From CAYUMU01 sp964445985 (GTDB lineage Bacteria; Planctomycetota; Planctomycetia; Pirellulales; S012-138): DNA of 64,000 nt. Each line of letters starts with the position of its first letter. Position 1 is the first letter of the stretch. This document shows positions 23,512-30,753 of the stretch, in pieces. Both the position numbers and the translations under genes were made by a program. The DNA lies in the NCBI GenBank assembly GCA_964445985.1, contig CAYUMU010000015.1, positions 1 through 64,000 on the forward strand, written 5' to 3'. The notes under the pieces were generated by a model. That model searched no databases and was not told the origin of the DNA. It was given only the letters and a program-made list of their open reading frames with translations.

Positions 23512-25236
23512 TCAATCTGCCGTGGCCCTGCGGCGGAGCAGCGTGAACAGGTCGAGCACTTCTTGCTCCGAAAGACTTTCCAGCATGTTGTGCGGCATGA
23601 TCGAAAGCCGCTGCACTGCCGACCGCTTGACCGATTTCTGCGGGATGCTGGCCTTCTGTCCATCCGGCTGGAGGATCATCAGCGAGTCGTTCCCTTGCCG
23701 GCCCACAAGCCCCGTGAGGATGCGGCCGTCGGTGGTTTCAATGGCGTAAGCCGTATACTCGTCGGCAACCCATTCCGAAGGGAAGATCGTGGCGTACACC
23801 ATCTCTTTGAGCTGCAACCGGCTGCCCAAACCGGTCAGCTCCGGCCCCAGCGGTTCGCCCTGGTTCTCATGGCGATGGCACAAATGGCAGCGGGCTTTCC
23901 GCAAAACCTCCCGCCCTCTCGCCAGATCGCCCGGAGGGCTTTCCCGCAGCCATTCCAATAGCGGTTCGTAACGGTAGCGGGCTGCCACATCTTCCGCCGG
24001 CAGGTGAGGCGGCGGCTGGTCGGGGTAGCGGCGGGCGAACCAGTTCTGCGCGGCGGCCACGCGGCTCGGCCAGTCGTCGTCGGCCTGAAAGATGGAGTCG
24101 GCCGCCCAATGCTCAAGCAGCTCGAAAGCGTCTCGCCCTCCGTTTTCGCCGAGCTGCAAGCCTTGCAGCAGGGCCTGACGCAGCCAGCGCGCCCGCGTGG
24201 CCCGATCGGGGAACCGGACCATGGCCGCGATCACTTCCCGCGCCAGGTCGCCTTCAACCAGGGGTAGCGCCCTCACGAGCAACCGCCAATCGGCCTGGCG
24301 GCGGCGATGAGCCAGGGCATAGCGGGCCAGCGCCAGGGCCACCACGTGCCGCCGCTCGGGGTAGGTTTCGAACACCTGATGCAGGTGGGCCAGCGAACGC
24401 TCGTCGCCATCCACGGCCAGCGACGAATACACGGCGATCAGCAGCGGATCGGCCACGGGCGTTTGCTGGGCCAACAGCCGTTGATCGAGCTCGCGAAGCG
24501 CGAATCGCTCGTCGTGCGACAGGCTCGAGGTTTGCCTGAGCAGCGCCTGGGCGATGGCCGGAGCCGCGTCGGCGGTCGATAGCCAGGCCAGACGTTCGGC
24601 AGGCGAAAAATCACCGCCATTTTGGACCGGGGACCAACGGCTGTCGTCAAAGGCCGTTTCCGTCCAACGCTCGACCAACTCGGTGGAACAGCGCCAGGCC
24701 GGGTTGGTCCCCAAGGGTAAGCTTCCCTTTTCGGGCGCCAGCGGTGCGGACAGCTTCTCTCGGAGCCTCACATGCAGGGCGGCGGGGAACGGGGCCGCAA
24801 CGCCTGGCGGGGCCGCAATGCCTGGCGCCGCCGAATCCGCGGCAGGCAAAGCCCGAGGGCTGGAAACCCGCACGGCCAGGCAATGTTCGCCGGCAGCCAA
24901 CTCGGGCACCGCCAGCCAGGCGGCCGTGCTCCAACCTTCACCTGCGCCCAGCCTTGCGCCGTTTAAATACAGCGTGAATCGGCCCTGGGCCGAAACTTCC
25001 AACTGGGCCGCTTGAGGTCGCTCAATCCGAATCATGCCCCGGAAATAAGTGTGGGCTGGCGTTTCTGCCACGGCCGTTGAAGCTGCCGGCGGCAGGCGCG
25101 ATTCCCAAATCCAGCCAGCGGGCGCAATCGATGGGTTCGCCGGCGCCGTGGGCTCGTCGGCCGCTTGCGCCCCGATGGACCACGCCAGCAGCAAGGCAGC
25201 CAGCCAGGGCCGCGCATGTTGATTTAGCCTGCTCAC
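23512..25236 (-). CDS. Secreted Pirellula/Verrucomicrobium-type heme-binding protein
   Basis: A 574-residue exported protein. The signal peptide (ending SIGAQAADE) is followed by a beta-rich domain of the kind that shows WIWESRLPP and YLNGARLGAGEGW (galactose-binding-like), a long alpha-helical repeat region, and a C-terminal cytochrome c domain with one heme site CHLCH and YAIETTDGRILTGLVGRQ, typical of the 'putative heme-binding domain' family of Pirellula and Verrucomicrobium. A start at the GTG 25236 gives the signal peptide; frames further upstream do not look coding. Expected in periplasmic electron transfer; the partner is unknown. Confidence 0.82.
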   Translation of the reverse strand: MSRLNQHARPWLAALLLAWSIGAQAADEPTAPANPSIAPAGWIWESRLPPAASTAVAETPAHTYFRGMIRIERPQAAQLEVSAQGRFTLYLNGARLGAGEGWSTAAWLAVPELAAGEHCLAVRVSSPRALPAADSAAPGIAAPPGVAAPFPAALHVRLREKLSAPLAPEKGSLPLGTNPAWRCSTELVERWTETAFDDSRWSPVQNGGDFSPAERLAWLSTADAAPAIAQALLRQTSSLSHDERFALRELDQRLLAQQTPVADPLLIAVYSSLAVDGDERSLAHLHQVFETYPERRHVVALALARYALAHRRRQADWRLLVRALPLVEGDLAREVIAAMVRFPDRATRARWLRQALLQGLQLGENGGRDAFELLEHWAADSIFQADDDWPSRVAAAQNWFARRYPDQPPPHLPAEDVAARYRYEPLLEWLRESPPGDLARGREVLRKARCHLCHRHENQGEPLGPELTGLGSRLQLKEMVYATIFPSEWVADEYTAYAIETTDGRILTGLVGRQGNDSLMILQPDGQKASIPQKSVKRSAVQRLSIMPHNMLESLSEQEVLDLFTLLRRRATAD

Positions 25237-25586
25237 GGAAGCCCCGTTGCCTTTGAGACAGAGGGTGGCGAAGTGTTCGGCCCGCGGGAAGTACGGTCGC
25301 CGGTATCCAGGGCATTGTACCCGCACAAGGGGGGAAATGCGCTGCTTTCGCCGCCGTTTTTGCCGGACGATCCACATAGCGGCCCGGTGGCCCCACGAGC
25401 GAAGAGGCGAAGAGCCCGACCGTTGGGGCTCCCTTGATTCCTGGCCCTCAATCATCCAAAATGTCGCTTTCGCAATCCCCGCCTGCCAGGGCGGCCAGCC
25501 TGATTCGCGGGTGGGGGATGTTGCCAGGCCCCGTTGACCGGCTTCCCTTCCCCGCGGGGTCGGGTGTCTGGAAGGAAATCGCAGCG
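25237..25586. other. Divergent intergenic region
   Basis: About 350 bp between the heme-binding protein and the next plus-strand gene. No RNA gene or repeat was recognised. Confidence 0.35.
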
Positions 25587-26291
25587 ATGGTAGTATTCCA
25601 GCGGATCGAAGAGCTCAAACGAGAGTACACCAACAAGTTTGTGGTGGTGGACGATCATCGCCCCGAGTTGGCCCGTTTTCGCGGTCACACCGGCGTGGTG
25701 AAAACCATCAACATGAATGGCAACGCGCTCGTGGAGTTCGACGCCTGGAATAATATTGGCTGGTACGACATCAACCTCAACTTCTTGAAGGTGATCGACC
25801 AACCCCTTTCCAAGGATGAAAAGGCCGCCCGAGCCCCCGCCAAGCCGGCCCCTGAAAAAGCAGCTCCGGCCAAGGCGGCTGCCAAACCAGCGGTTGCCCC
25901 AGCCGCGGCGGGCGAAAAGAAATCTTCCACGGCCGACATCCTCGCGGCAGCCCGAGCGGCCAAGGCCGGCGGCGCCCCCTCAGCAGCCCAACCATCCGAA
26001 GCCAAGCCAGCCGTAGCCAAACCCGCGGAATCCAAGCCCGCCGCCAAGCCAAGCACGGCCGATATTCTGGCGGCAGCGCGGGCCAAGGCAGCCGGCGGTT
26101 CGGCCCCCGCGGCCCCGCCAGCCCCCGAACCAGCGGCCGCAGCCCCTCAGCCGGCCCCGGCCGCCCCCAAGCCTGCGGCTCCAGCGCCCCCCGCTCCGGC
26201 GGCCAAAGCCGCTGCACCTGCCGAGGCTGGCGACCTGCCCAAAACGGTGGAAGGCATCTTGGAGTATTGCCGACGGGTAGATCGCAAGTAG
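25587..26291 (+). CDS. SH3-like N-terminal domain plus Ala/Pro/Lys-rich tail
   Basis: A 234-residue protein. The first ~75 residues (MVVFQRIEELKREYTNKF, then FRGHTGVVKTINMNGNALVEF and WYDINLNFLKVID) look like a small beta barrel with KOW/SH3-like features. The rest is a low-complexity Ala/Pro/Lys tail containing a module repeated twice, (K)SSTADILAAARA and (K)PSTADILAAARA, and ending LPKTVEGILEYCRRVD. It has no signal peptide, so it is probably cytoplasmic. The short repeated motif may be a peptide ligand or docking site. I do not recognise a named function. Confidence 0.7.
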   Translation: MVVFQRIEELKREYTNKFVVVDDHRPELARFRGHTGVVKTINMNGNALVEFDAWNNIGWYDINLNFLKVIDQPLSKDEKAARAPAKPAPEKAAPAKAAAKPAVAPAAAGEKKSSTADILAAARAAKAGGAPSAAQPSEAKPAVAKPAESKPAAKPSTADILAAARAKAAGGSAPAAPPAPEPAAAAPQPAPAAPKPAAPAPPAPAAKAAAPAEAGDLPKTVEGILEYCRRVDRK

Positions 26292-26615
26292 GGGCGATGC
26301 CGCAATACGATAGGGGTAGGGAAGCCCGCTTGGTTTCGGGCTCCTCAGGTTGCTCTCCACCCTCCCTCACGGGAACGCAGTTGCCACTGTCGGATTCAGG
26401 TCGGGAACATCGACCTGGAAGGGACTTGCACCCTTCTGATCAAACGCCGTCACAGGCGCACTGGCACGGGCGTCCTCGCCCAAGAATCGACGTGGGGGCG
26501 TTGGTCCCGCGGTGCGCGCCTTTTCGCTGCCGCGTCCGTTGACGAATGACGGCGCGGATGCGCTGCCGCTGCCCGCTGATTAGGCCGCGGTCGGCGACCG
26601 GCTGGCCTACCTTTC
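26292..26615. other. Convergent intergenic region with hairpins
   Basis: This gap between convergent genes contains a 7-bp stem on the minus strand (CAGGTCG with CGACCTG, about 26396-26417), a 5-bp AAGGG/CCCTT stem (about 26419-26434) and an AGCCCG/CGGGCT hairpin near 26320. A structured RNA was considered but no class could be assigned. Confidence 0.3.
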
Positions 26616-27266
26616 CTACTTGGCCTTCGCCGCGGCTTCGCGGTCGTAGGCGGTCTTCAGTCGGCTGATCAGGTCGGCTTCGGTATAGATGCGGCCGGTA
26701 GGCTTGTTGAAATTCTTGCCCGTGGGGGCGTTGGAAAGTTGCTTGCCCAGGTTCTCTCCCCCCTCGGTCTTGGTCATGTAGTCGATCAGTTTCCAGCCGT
26801 CGGGACCCTTGATCATGGCCAGAATATCGGCCCGCCCATGCGGCATGGCGGAGAGACGGTCGAGTCGATCGTAGGCGCCCGGGTCGCGTTTGACGTGCTG
26901 CATGAACTTCAAGCCCGCGTCCGTCCGCAAGCTGCGCGGCAAAAATGACTGATCTTCCAGGGTGTCTTTGACCATGGCCTCGGCGCCGAGCGGTCGCCAG
27001 CCTACGGCCTCCACGCCTTCCAGGGCCGCTTCCACTTGCGACCGGGTAATGATGTCGCCGGGCGTGTAGTCGGTTTCGGTCAGGAAATGCCGCTTCACCA
27101 CGCCCTGGATCACCGCGAAGTCGGGCAGCGGGCGATTCATCCGCGTGGCGGCCGCCGAGGAGTTCGTCAGCATCAGCAGCAAAATCAGCCCCAGCACCAG
27201 TGCCGCCACCGTAAACCAACCTCGGGCGGTCAGTTGCCCACGGCTGCGTGTTGTTTCCCAATTCAT
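26616..27266 (-). CDS. Uncharacterised membrane-anchored protein
   Basis: A 216-residue protein with a single N-terminal membrane helix (residues about 17-36, WFTVAALVLGLILLLMLTN) and a soluble domain of about 175 residues with charged helices and no Cys. The soluble part repeats short motifs around DYTPGDIITRSQVEAAL and DLISRLKTAYDREAAAKAK. The ATG at 27266 follows a basic leader (NWETTRSRG). No family recognised; the topology suggests a periplasmic or cytoplasmic domain tethered to the membrane. Confidence 0.65.
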   Translation of the reverse strand: MNWETTRSRGQLTARGWFTVAALVLGLILLLMLTNSSAAATRMNRPLPDFAVIQGVVKRHFLTETDYTPGDIITRSQVEAALEGVEAVGWRPLGAEAMVKDTLEDQSFLPRSLRTDAGLKFMQHVKRDPGAYDRLDRLSAMPHGRADILAMIKGPDGWKLIDYMTKTEGGENLGKQLSNAPTGKNFNKPTGRIYTEADLISRLKTAYDREAAAKAK

Positions 27267-27449
27267 GGCACACCTCGGTAAGGTTGGCGGCGAAAAGAGG
27301 CACCCCTCTACTCAACTCTAGCACGCGCTGGTGGGCGCTCGGGGGTGGCGGCGCGGTCGTTAGCTGCTAGACCCGATAAAGATGGTATGATCACTGCCAT
27401 CGACACAATTCGATCTCCCTGCTGTTTCCAACAGAGAAAACGCTCACCC

Positions 27450-27755
27450 ATGGCTGTAGAAGTCCATGCCCTCGACCGGCCGGAAGCCCCCGTGCTGAAA
27501 ATGCCCGATCGCTTTCGCCACGACGTTTGCTACTTTATGGCCGCGCCCGACGAGCCCGGCGTGCCGCCGCTGGGACCGGGCGAATACTGGATTCATCGAG
27601 CCCAAGCGCAAACCTGGTTAGACGATGGCGTGCTGACCATCATTTCGCCCCTCGATAGCGAACACCCGGCCGAGGTGGAGTTTTCCGAGGAACAAGAGGC
27701 CTGGCTGGAATGGCTGGTCGCCCACGATGTGCAACACGTCAAAATCGTGGGCTAG
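27450..27755 (+). CDS. Uncharacterised small acidic protein
   Basis: A 101-residue protein (MAVEVHALDRPEAPVL...). It contains a conserved-looking FRHDVCYFMAAPDEPG and PGEYWIHRAQAQTWLDDG, and an acidic C-terminal helix (EFSEEQEAWLEWLVAH). No signal peptide or membrane segment. The start at 27450 is preceded by an A-rich stretch. The composition and codon use match the host, so it is probably real; function unknown. Confidence 0.65.
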   Translation: MAVEVHALDRPEAPVLKMPDRFRHDVCYFMAAPDEPGVPPLGPGEYWIHRAQAQTWLDDGVLTIISPLDSEHPAEVEFSEEQEAWLEWLVAHDVQHVKIVG

Positions 27756-27998
27756 TCGGCCGAGGCCCTTTTTGTAACGGCGTTTCCCGGCAGAGAAGCC
27801 CCCTGGGCAAAGTCACCCCAACTGAACCAGGGATTCGTCCGTAGCAAGAACCGTGGTACTTCCGCTGGGCAAAATAGTTGACACCAGGGATGGGAGTCAT
27901 TAATATGCTGCAAGTGAGACTGAGTCTCAACACATGCCTTTGGCTGCGGAACAGCTGATTGGCCCCCCCTTCATTCCCGCCTGGTTTGCGTCACGCCC

Positions 27999-28340
27999 AT
28001 GAATGAACAACCCGTGCTGGCTGTGTTGCCCGGCGCCAATGAGCGCGAGCGGTTGGTCCTGCTGATGTCGGGCACGCCCGGCGCCGCGCTGGAATTGGTC
28101 CAACAATCGTGGTCGGAATCGACCGGCTGGTACACGCAAACTTCGTTGGAAATGACGGGCGAGCAGGTGGCGTTGCTACGCAATTCGCTGGGCCGGGTGA
28201 GCGGCGCCAATCGCATTGCCACTTCGGCCCCCGCACAAAGCCCTACCAAGGGCCGCGCTGCTGCCGGCTCTGGCAAGCGGGTGGAAGCCGGTCCTGCCGT
28301 GCTGTCGCTGTGCGACTTCCGCCGGGCCGAATCGGCCTAA
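27999..28340 (+). CDS. Uncharacterised small protein
   Basis: A 113-residue protein starting MNEQPVLAVLPGANERERLV and containing QQSWSESTGWYTQTSLEMTGEQ in pieces of protein-like composition, with a low-complexity Ala/Gly-rich stretch (about 78-97) near the end. It is compact, has no membrane segment, and its codon use matches neighbours. No family recognised. Confidence 0.55.
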   Translation: MNEQPVLAVLPGANERERLVLLMSGTPGAALELVQQSWSESTGWYTQTSLEMTGEQVALLRNSLGRVSGANRIATSAPAQSPTKGRAAAGSGKRVEAGPAVLSLCDFRRAESA

Positions 28341-28419
28341 AGCATCCGAGCAGAGGGCTTAACCTGGCTGTTAGCTGGGGAGCAAGCCCTCCACTCGACG
28401 AGTTGCCACGGGTTCAACC

Positions 28420-28878
28420 TCAACCCGTCTTGCTCTTTTTGCGGCCTTCGGCGCCGGCGGCCGTGGCGCCTTCTTGAATGATCTTCTGTAGTTGATCCAC
28501 GCCGTCTTGCTCTTCGAGCAAAATGTCTTCCAGCAGCACCACCAGCGGACGGTTGCCTTCGGCCAGGGCCAGGGCTTCCAGGTAGTGCTTCACGGCGGTT
28601 TGCTCAAACTCCAGGGCGTGCTCTAGCATGCCGTGAACGTCGTCGCCCACTTGCACCTTGTTGCGCTCCAGGGTGGGCACGCCGCCCAGGGCCACGATCT
28701 TATCGCCCACGCGTTGGGCGTGGCCGTAGCTCTCCTTGGCGCTGTCGAAGAACATTTCGGAGTAGGTTTCACGCCACAGGCCGCGGATCATGAAGCCTTG
28801 TTGGCTGTATTGGGCCACGCCTGTCCATTCGTGCGACAGGCACATATTGAGCTTGGCAATGAGCTTTTCGTTATTCAT
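28420..28878 (-). CDS. Ferritin-like/bacterioferritin-family protein
   Basis: A 152-residue four-helix-bundle protein. Helix 1 has the pattern NMCLSHEWTGVAQYSQQG with the first iron-binding Glu, helix 2 ends AKESYGHAQRVGDKI with the E-x-x-H pair, helix 3 shows ALEFEQTAVKHYLEAL and helix 4 LLEDILLEEQDGVDQLQ, so the residues expected for a di-iron ferroxidase centre are present. It probably stores iron or protects against peroxide. The C-terminal tail (EGRKKSKTG) is basic. Length is usual for bacterioferritin-like proteins. Confidence 0.85.
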   Translation of the reverse strand: MNNEKLIAKLNMCLSHEWTGVAQYSQQGFMIRGLWRETYSEMFFDSAKESYGHAQRVGDKIVALGGVPTLERNKVQVGDDVHGMLEHALEFEQTAVKHYLEALALAEGNRPLVVLLEDILLEEQDGVDQLQKIIQEGATAAGAEGRKKSKTG

Positions 28879-29369
28879 CGGGGAAAACTCCTGAAATGAC
28901 CGGAGAGAAATTGCACTGGCGATTCGCGGTGGTTGGTCAGCGCCGGAATCTTAGAACCCCCCATCGGCTTTGCAAAGCCCGAATTTTAGAGTTTTATACC
29001 CCAAACCCCGTATTGAGAAAGGTTTACAACACCAAGCCCGCGACCGTTGCCACCGTGCCCTCCCCGCGATCGGCATTCAAGGCAGTTTTCCGTCTATTTG
29101 AGACCTGTTTCAGCCCCAAACGCCACAAAATGCTCGATTGGGGCTCGGCAAAAGAATTTGCCGGAAGTCTCCCCAACTGGAGGTGGAAACGCGTGTCCGC
29201 GCGCGAAGAATGCCGCGAGCCAGCACTAAGAATTAGGGCGCGTCGAATAATAACTTCCGCACATAGTCGCCTTTCGCTCCGCGAAAGCCGACATGATTTC
29301 TCGTGCGGTCCTTAGGGAGGAGGCGTGGCGGTGCCGGACGAGAGGGGCCGGACGAGAAGGGACGGTGGA
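28879..29369. other. Non-coding gap between two minus-strand genes
   Basis: About 490 bp with no convincing gene. Open frames on the plus strand here are arginine-rich and without homology-like patterns. The promoter of the ferritin-like gene should lie at its start. Confidence 0.4.
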
Positions 29370-29792
29370 TTATTCCAGGTTTTGCAGTCGTGCCCGCAGT
29401 TCGGCCTTGGTGGCGCCGCCGATCATCGAGTCTTGAACCTGGCCATCTTTGAAGAACAGGAAGGCGGGGATGGATGAAACCTTATACTCCCGCGCCAATT
29501 CCGCTTGGCTATCGATATCCACCTTGCCAAACACAAAGCGACCCTGGGTTTCGCCCGCCAGGGCATCCACCACCGGCGACATTTGCTTGCACGGCCGACA
29601 CCAGGTGGCCCAGAAATCCACCATCACGGGCTTGTCCGATTCGAGCACCTGTTCTTGAAAGTTGTCGACCGTTAGTTCCACCACGTGCTCGCCGCCGGCG
29701 GCCAGCGGGGCCGGCATTTCTGCCCGATTTTGCAGGGAGTCGCAGCCGGCGACGAGCGCAACCAACACCGTCAACAGGGCAAAACGCTTCAT
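29370..29792 (-). CDS. Thioredoxin-domain lipoprotein
   Basis: A 140-residue thioredoxin with an N-terminal lipoprotein signal (lipobox VAGC, Cys17). The active site is WCRPC (Cys65 and Cys68) in VMVDFWATWCRPCKQM, and the fold's cis-Pro is in VSSIPAFLFF. Anchored in the inner or outer membrane facing the periplasm, it probably reduces or exchanges disulfides, for instance in cytochrome maturation. The frame is full length for a single thioredoxin domain. Confidence 0.9.
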   Translation of the reverse strand: MKRFALLTVLVALVAGCDSLQNRAEMPAPLAAGGEHVVELTVDNFQEQVLESDKPVMVDFWATWCRPCKQMSPVVDALAGETQGRFVFGKVDIDSQAELAREYKVSSIPAFLFFKDGQVQDSMIGGATKAELRARLQNLE

Positions 29793-30037
29793 GGCGATCT
29801 TCCTTTACATAATCGGGGGCGGAAAGCCGGCAATCGCCGCGCGGCATACCCAACCGGAATGACGCGACATGAAACACGCCACCACGCGGCAGCCAACTCT
29901 CTTGACCTACTCCCATGGTACTTCGCTCGCACTTGGGCAATCTGTGCGAAAACATACCCGGAGGAGATCAAAACCCACAATGCCGCTTCGAAGCCCAAAA
30001 CACCAATGCGTGGGGAGAATTCTCGAAATTGCCCACA

Positions 30038-30751
30038 TCAGATGACGTTGCGTGAACGCGATTGCGTTCCGTTGTCAGTCATTTCGACCCAAAGGTGGGT
30101 CAATTCGATCTCATCAGTATCGCTGTCGACTCGGACGTGACGAGACGAACAAATGGCTACTCGCCCTACCACATCGAAAGACCAATCTCCCAGACGATCG
30201 TTCTCCTTCCATTCACCGCCATCTTTTACCAACTCGTCGATCCAAATGTTGATAGAGCTGAACCAATGCTGGGCCGAATGTTTTTGAATGTATCCGACGA
30301 TTCCAGCCCGCGACATTTTTGCACCGTGCAGTCCAAGTTTAAATCGTTGGATTCCTCCAGATGCCTGCTTTCGCCCTGTCACGTACTCGCGTTCACGATC
30401 ACTTGCAGGGGCGGGCAATCGCTTCCCTTCTAGAACGAGAATCGGATCGTAGATTGAATAGGTACGGCCCTCAATGATGCCCGGCTCCGCTAGAAGTGCC
30501 GACAAATCCACGCGTCGCCGACCGGCCTGTCGTTCCTCGTGGTGAAAATAAACCATCTGAAATTGTACTCGGGCTGCGGCGTTCAGATGCTTACACAATT
30601 GGTCATTGAGTTTCTCTTCAGCAATCGCAGCTTCCCGATCTGGATCGTCCCTCCATCTTGGCAACTGCGATTGAACAAACTGCAATGTCTTCAGGACCGT
30701 GGTGTCGGGCGAAATCCCTTTCGTAATCTGCCCGTGAATCTGATTGCTCAC
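30038..30751 (-). CDS. Probable restriction endonuclease partner of the adjacent methyltransferase
   Basis: A 237-residue protein with a GTG start 2 bp after the methyltransferase stop, so the two are almost certainly cotranscribed. The sequence YDPILVLEGKRLPAPA supplies the D-x-x-x-x-E-x-K of a PD-(D/E)xK nuclease, preceded by a helix with a suitably placed Glu (IAEEKLNDQLCKHLNAA). The pairing with an N6-adenine methyltransferase supports a type II restriction role, but the sequence as a whole was not recognised. GC is lower than in neighbouring housekeeping genes, as expected of acquired DNA. Confidence 0.65.
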   Translation of the reverse strand: MSNQIHGQITKGISPDTTVLKTLQFVQSQLPRWRDDPDREAAIAEEKLNDQLCKHLNAAARVQFQMVYFHHEERQAGRRRVDLSALLAEPGIIEGRTYSIYDPILVLEGKRLPAPASDREREYVTGRKQASGGIQRFKLGLHGAKMSRAGIVGYIQKHSAQHWFSSINIWIDELVKDGGEWKENDRLGDWSFDVVGRVAICSSRHVRVDSDTDEIELTHLWVEMTDNGTQSRSRNVI

Positions 30752-30753
30752 CG

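Noticed and set aside
23985..23994. Match to the first 8 bases of the mini-array spacer
   Set aside because: It is inside a coding gene, breaks after 8 bases and has no TTC PAM beside it.
26341..26520. Possible structured RNA (AAGGG TGCAAGT CCCTT and CAGGTCG/CGACCTG stems) on the minus strand
   Set aside because: Resembles parts of several RNA classes loosely, but no consensus could be completed by eye; covariance-model search would be needed.
28896..29315. 139-residue plus-strand open frame between two minus-strand genes
   Set aside because: No recognisable domain, arginine-rich, and no ribosome site; read as non-coding.
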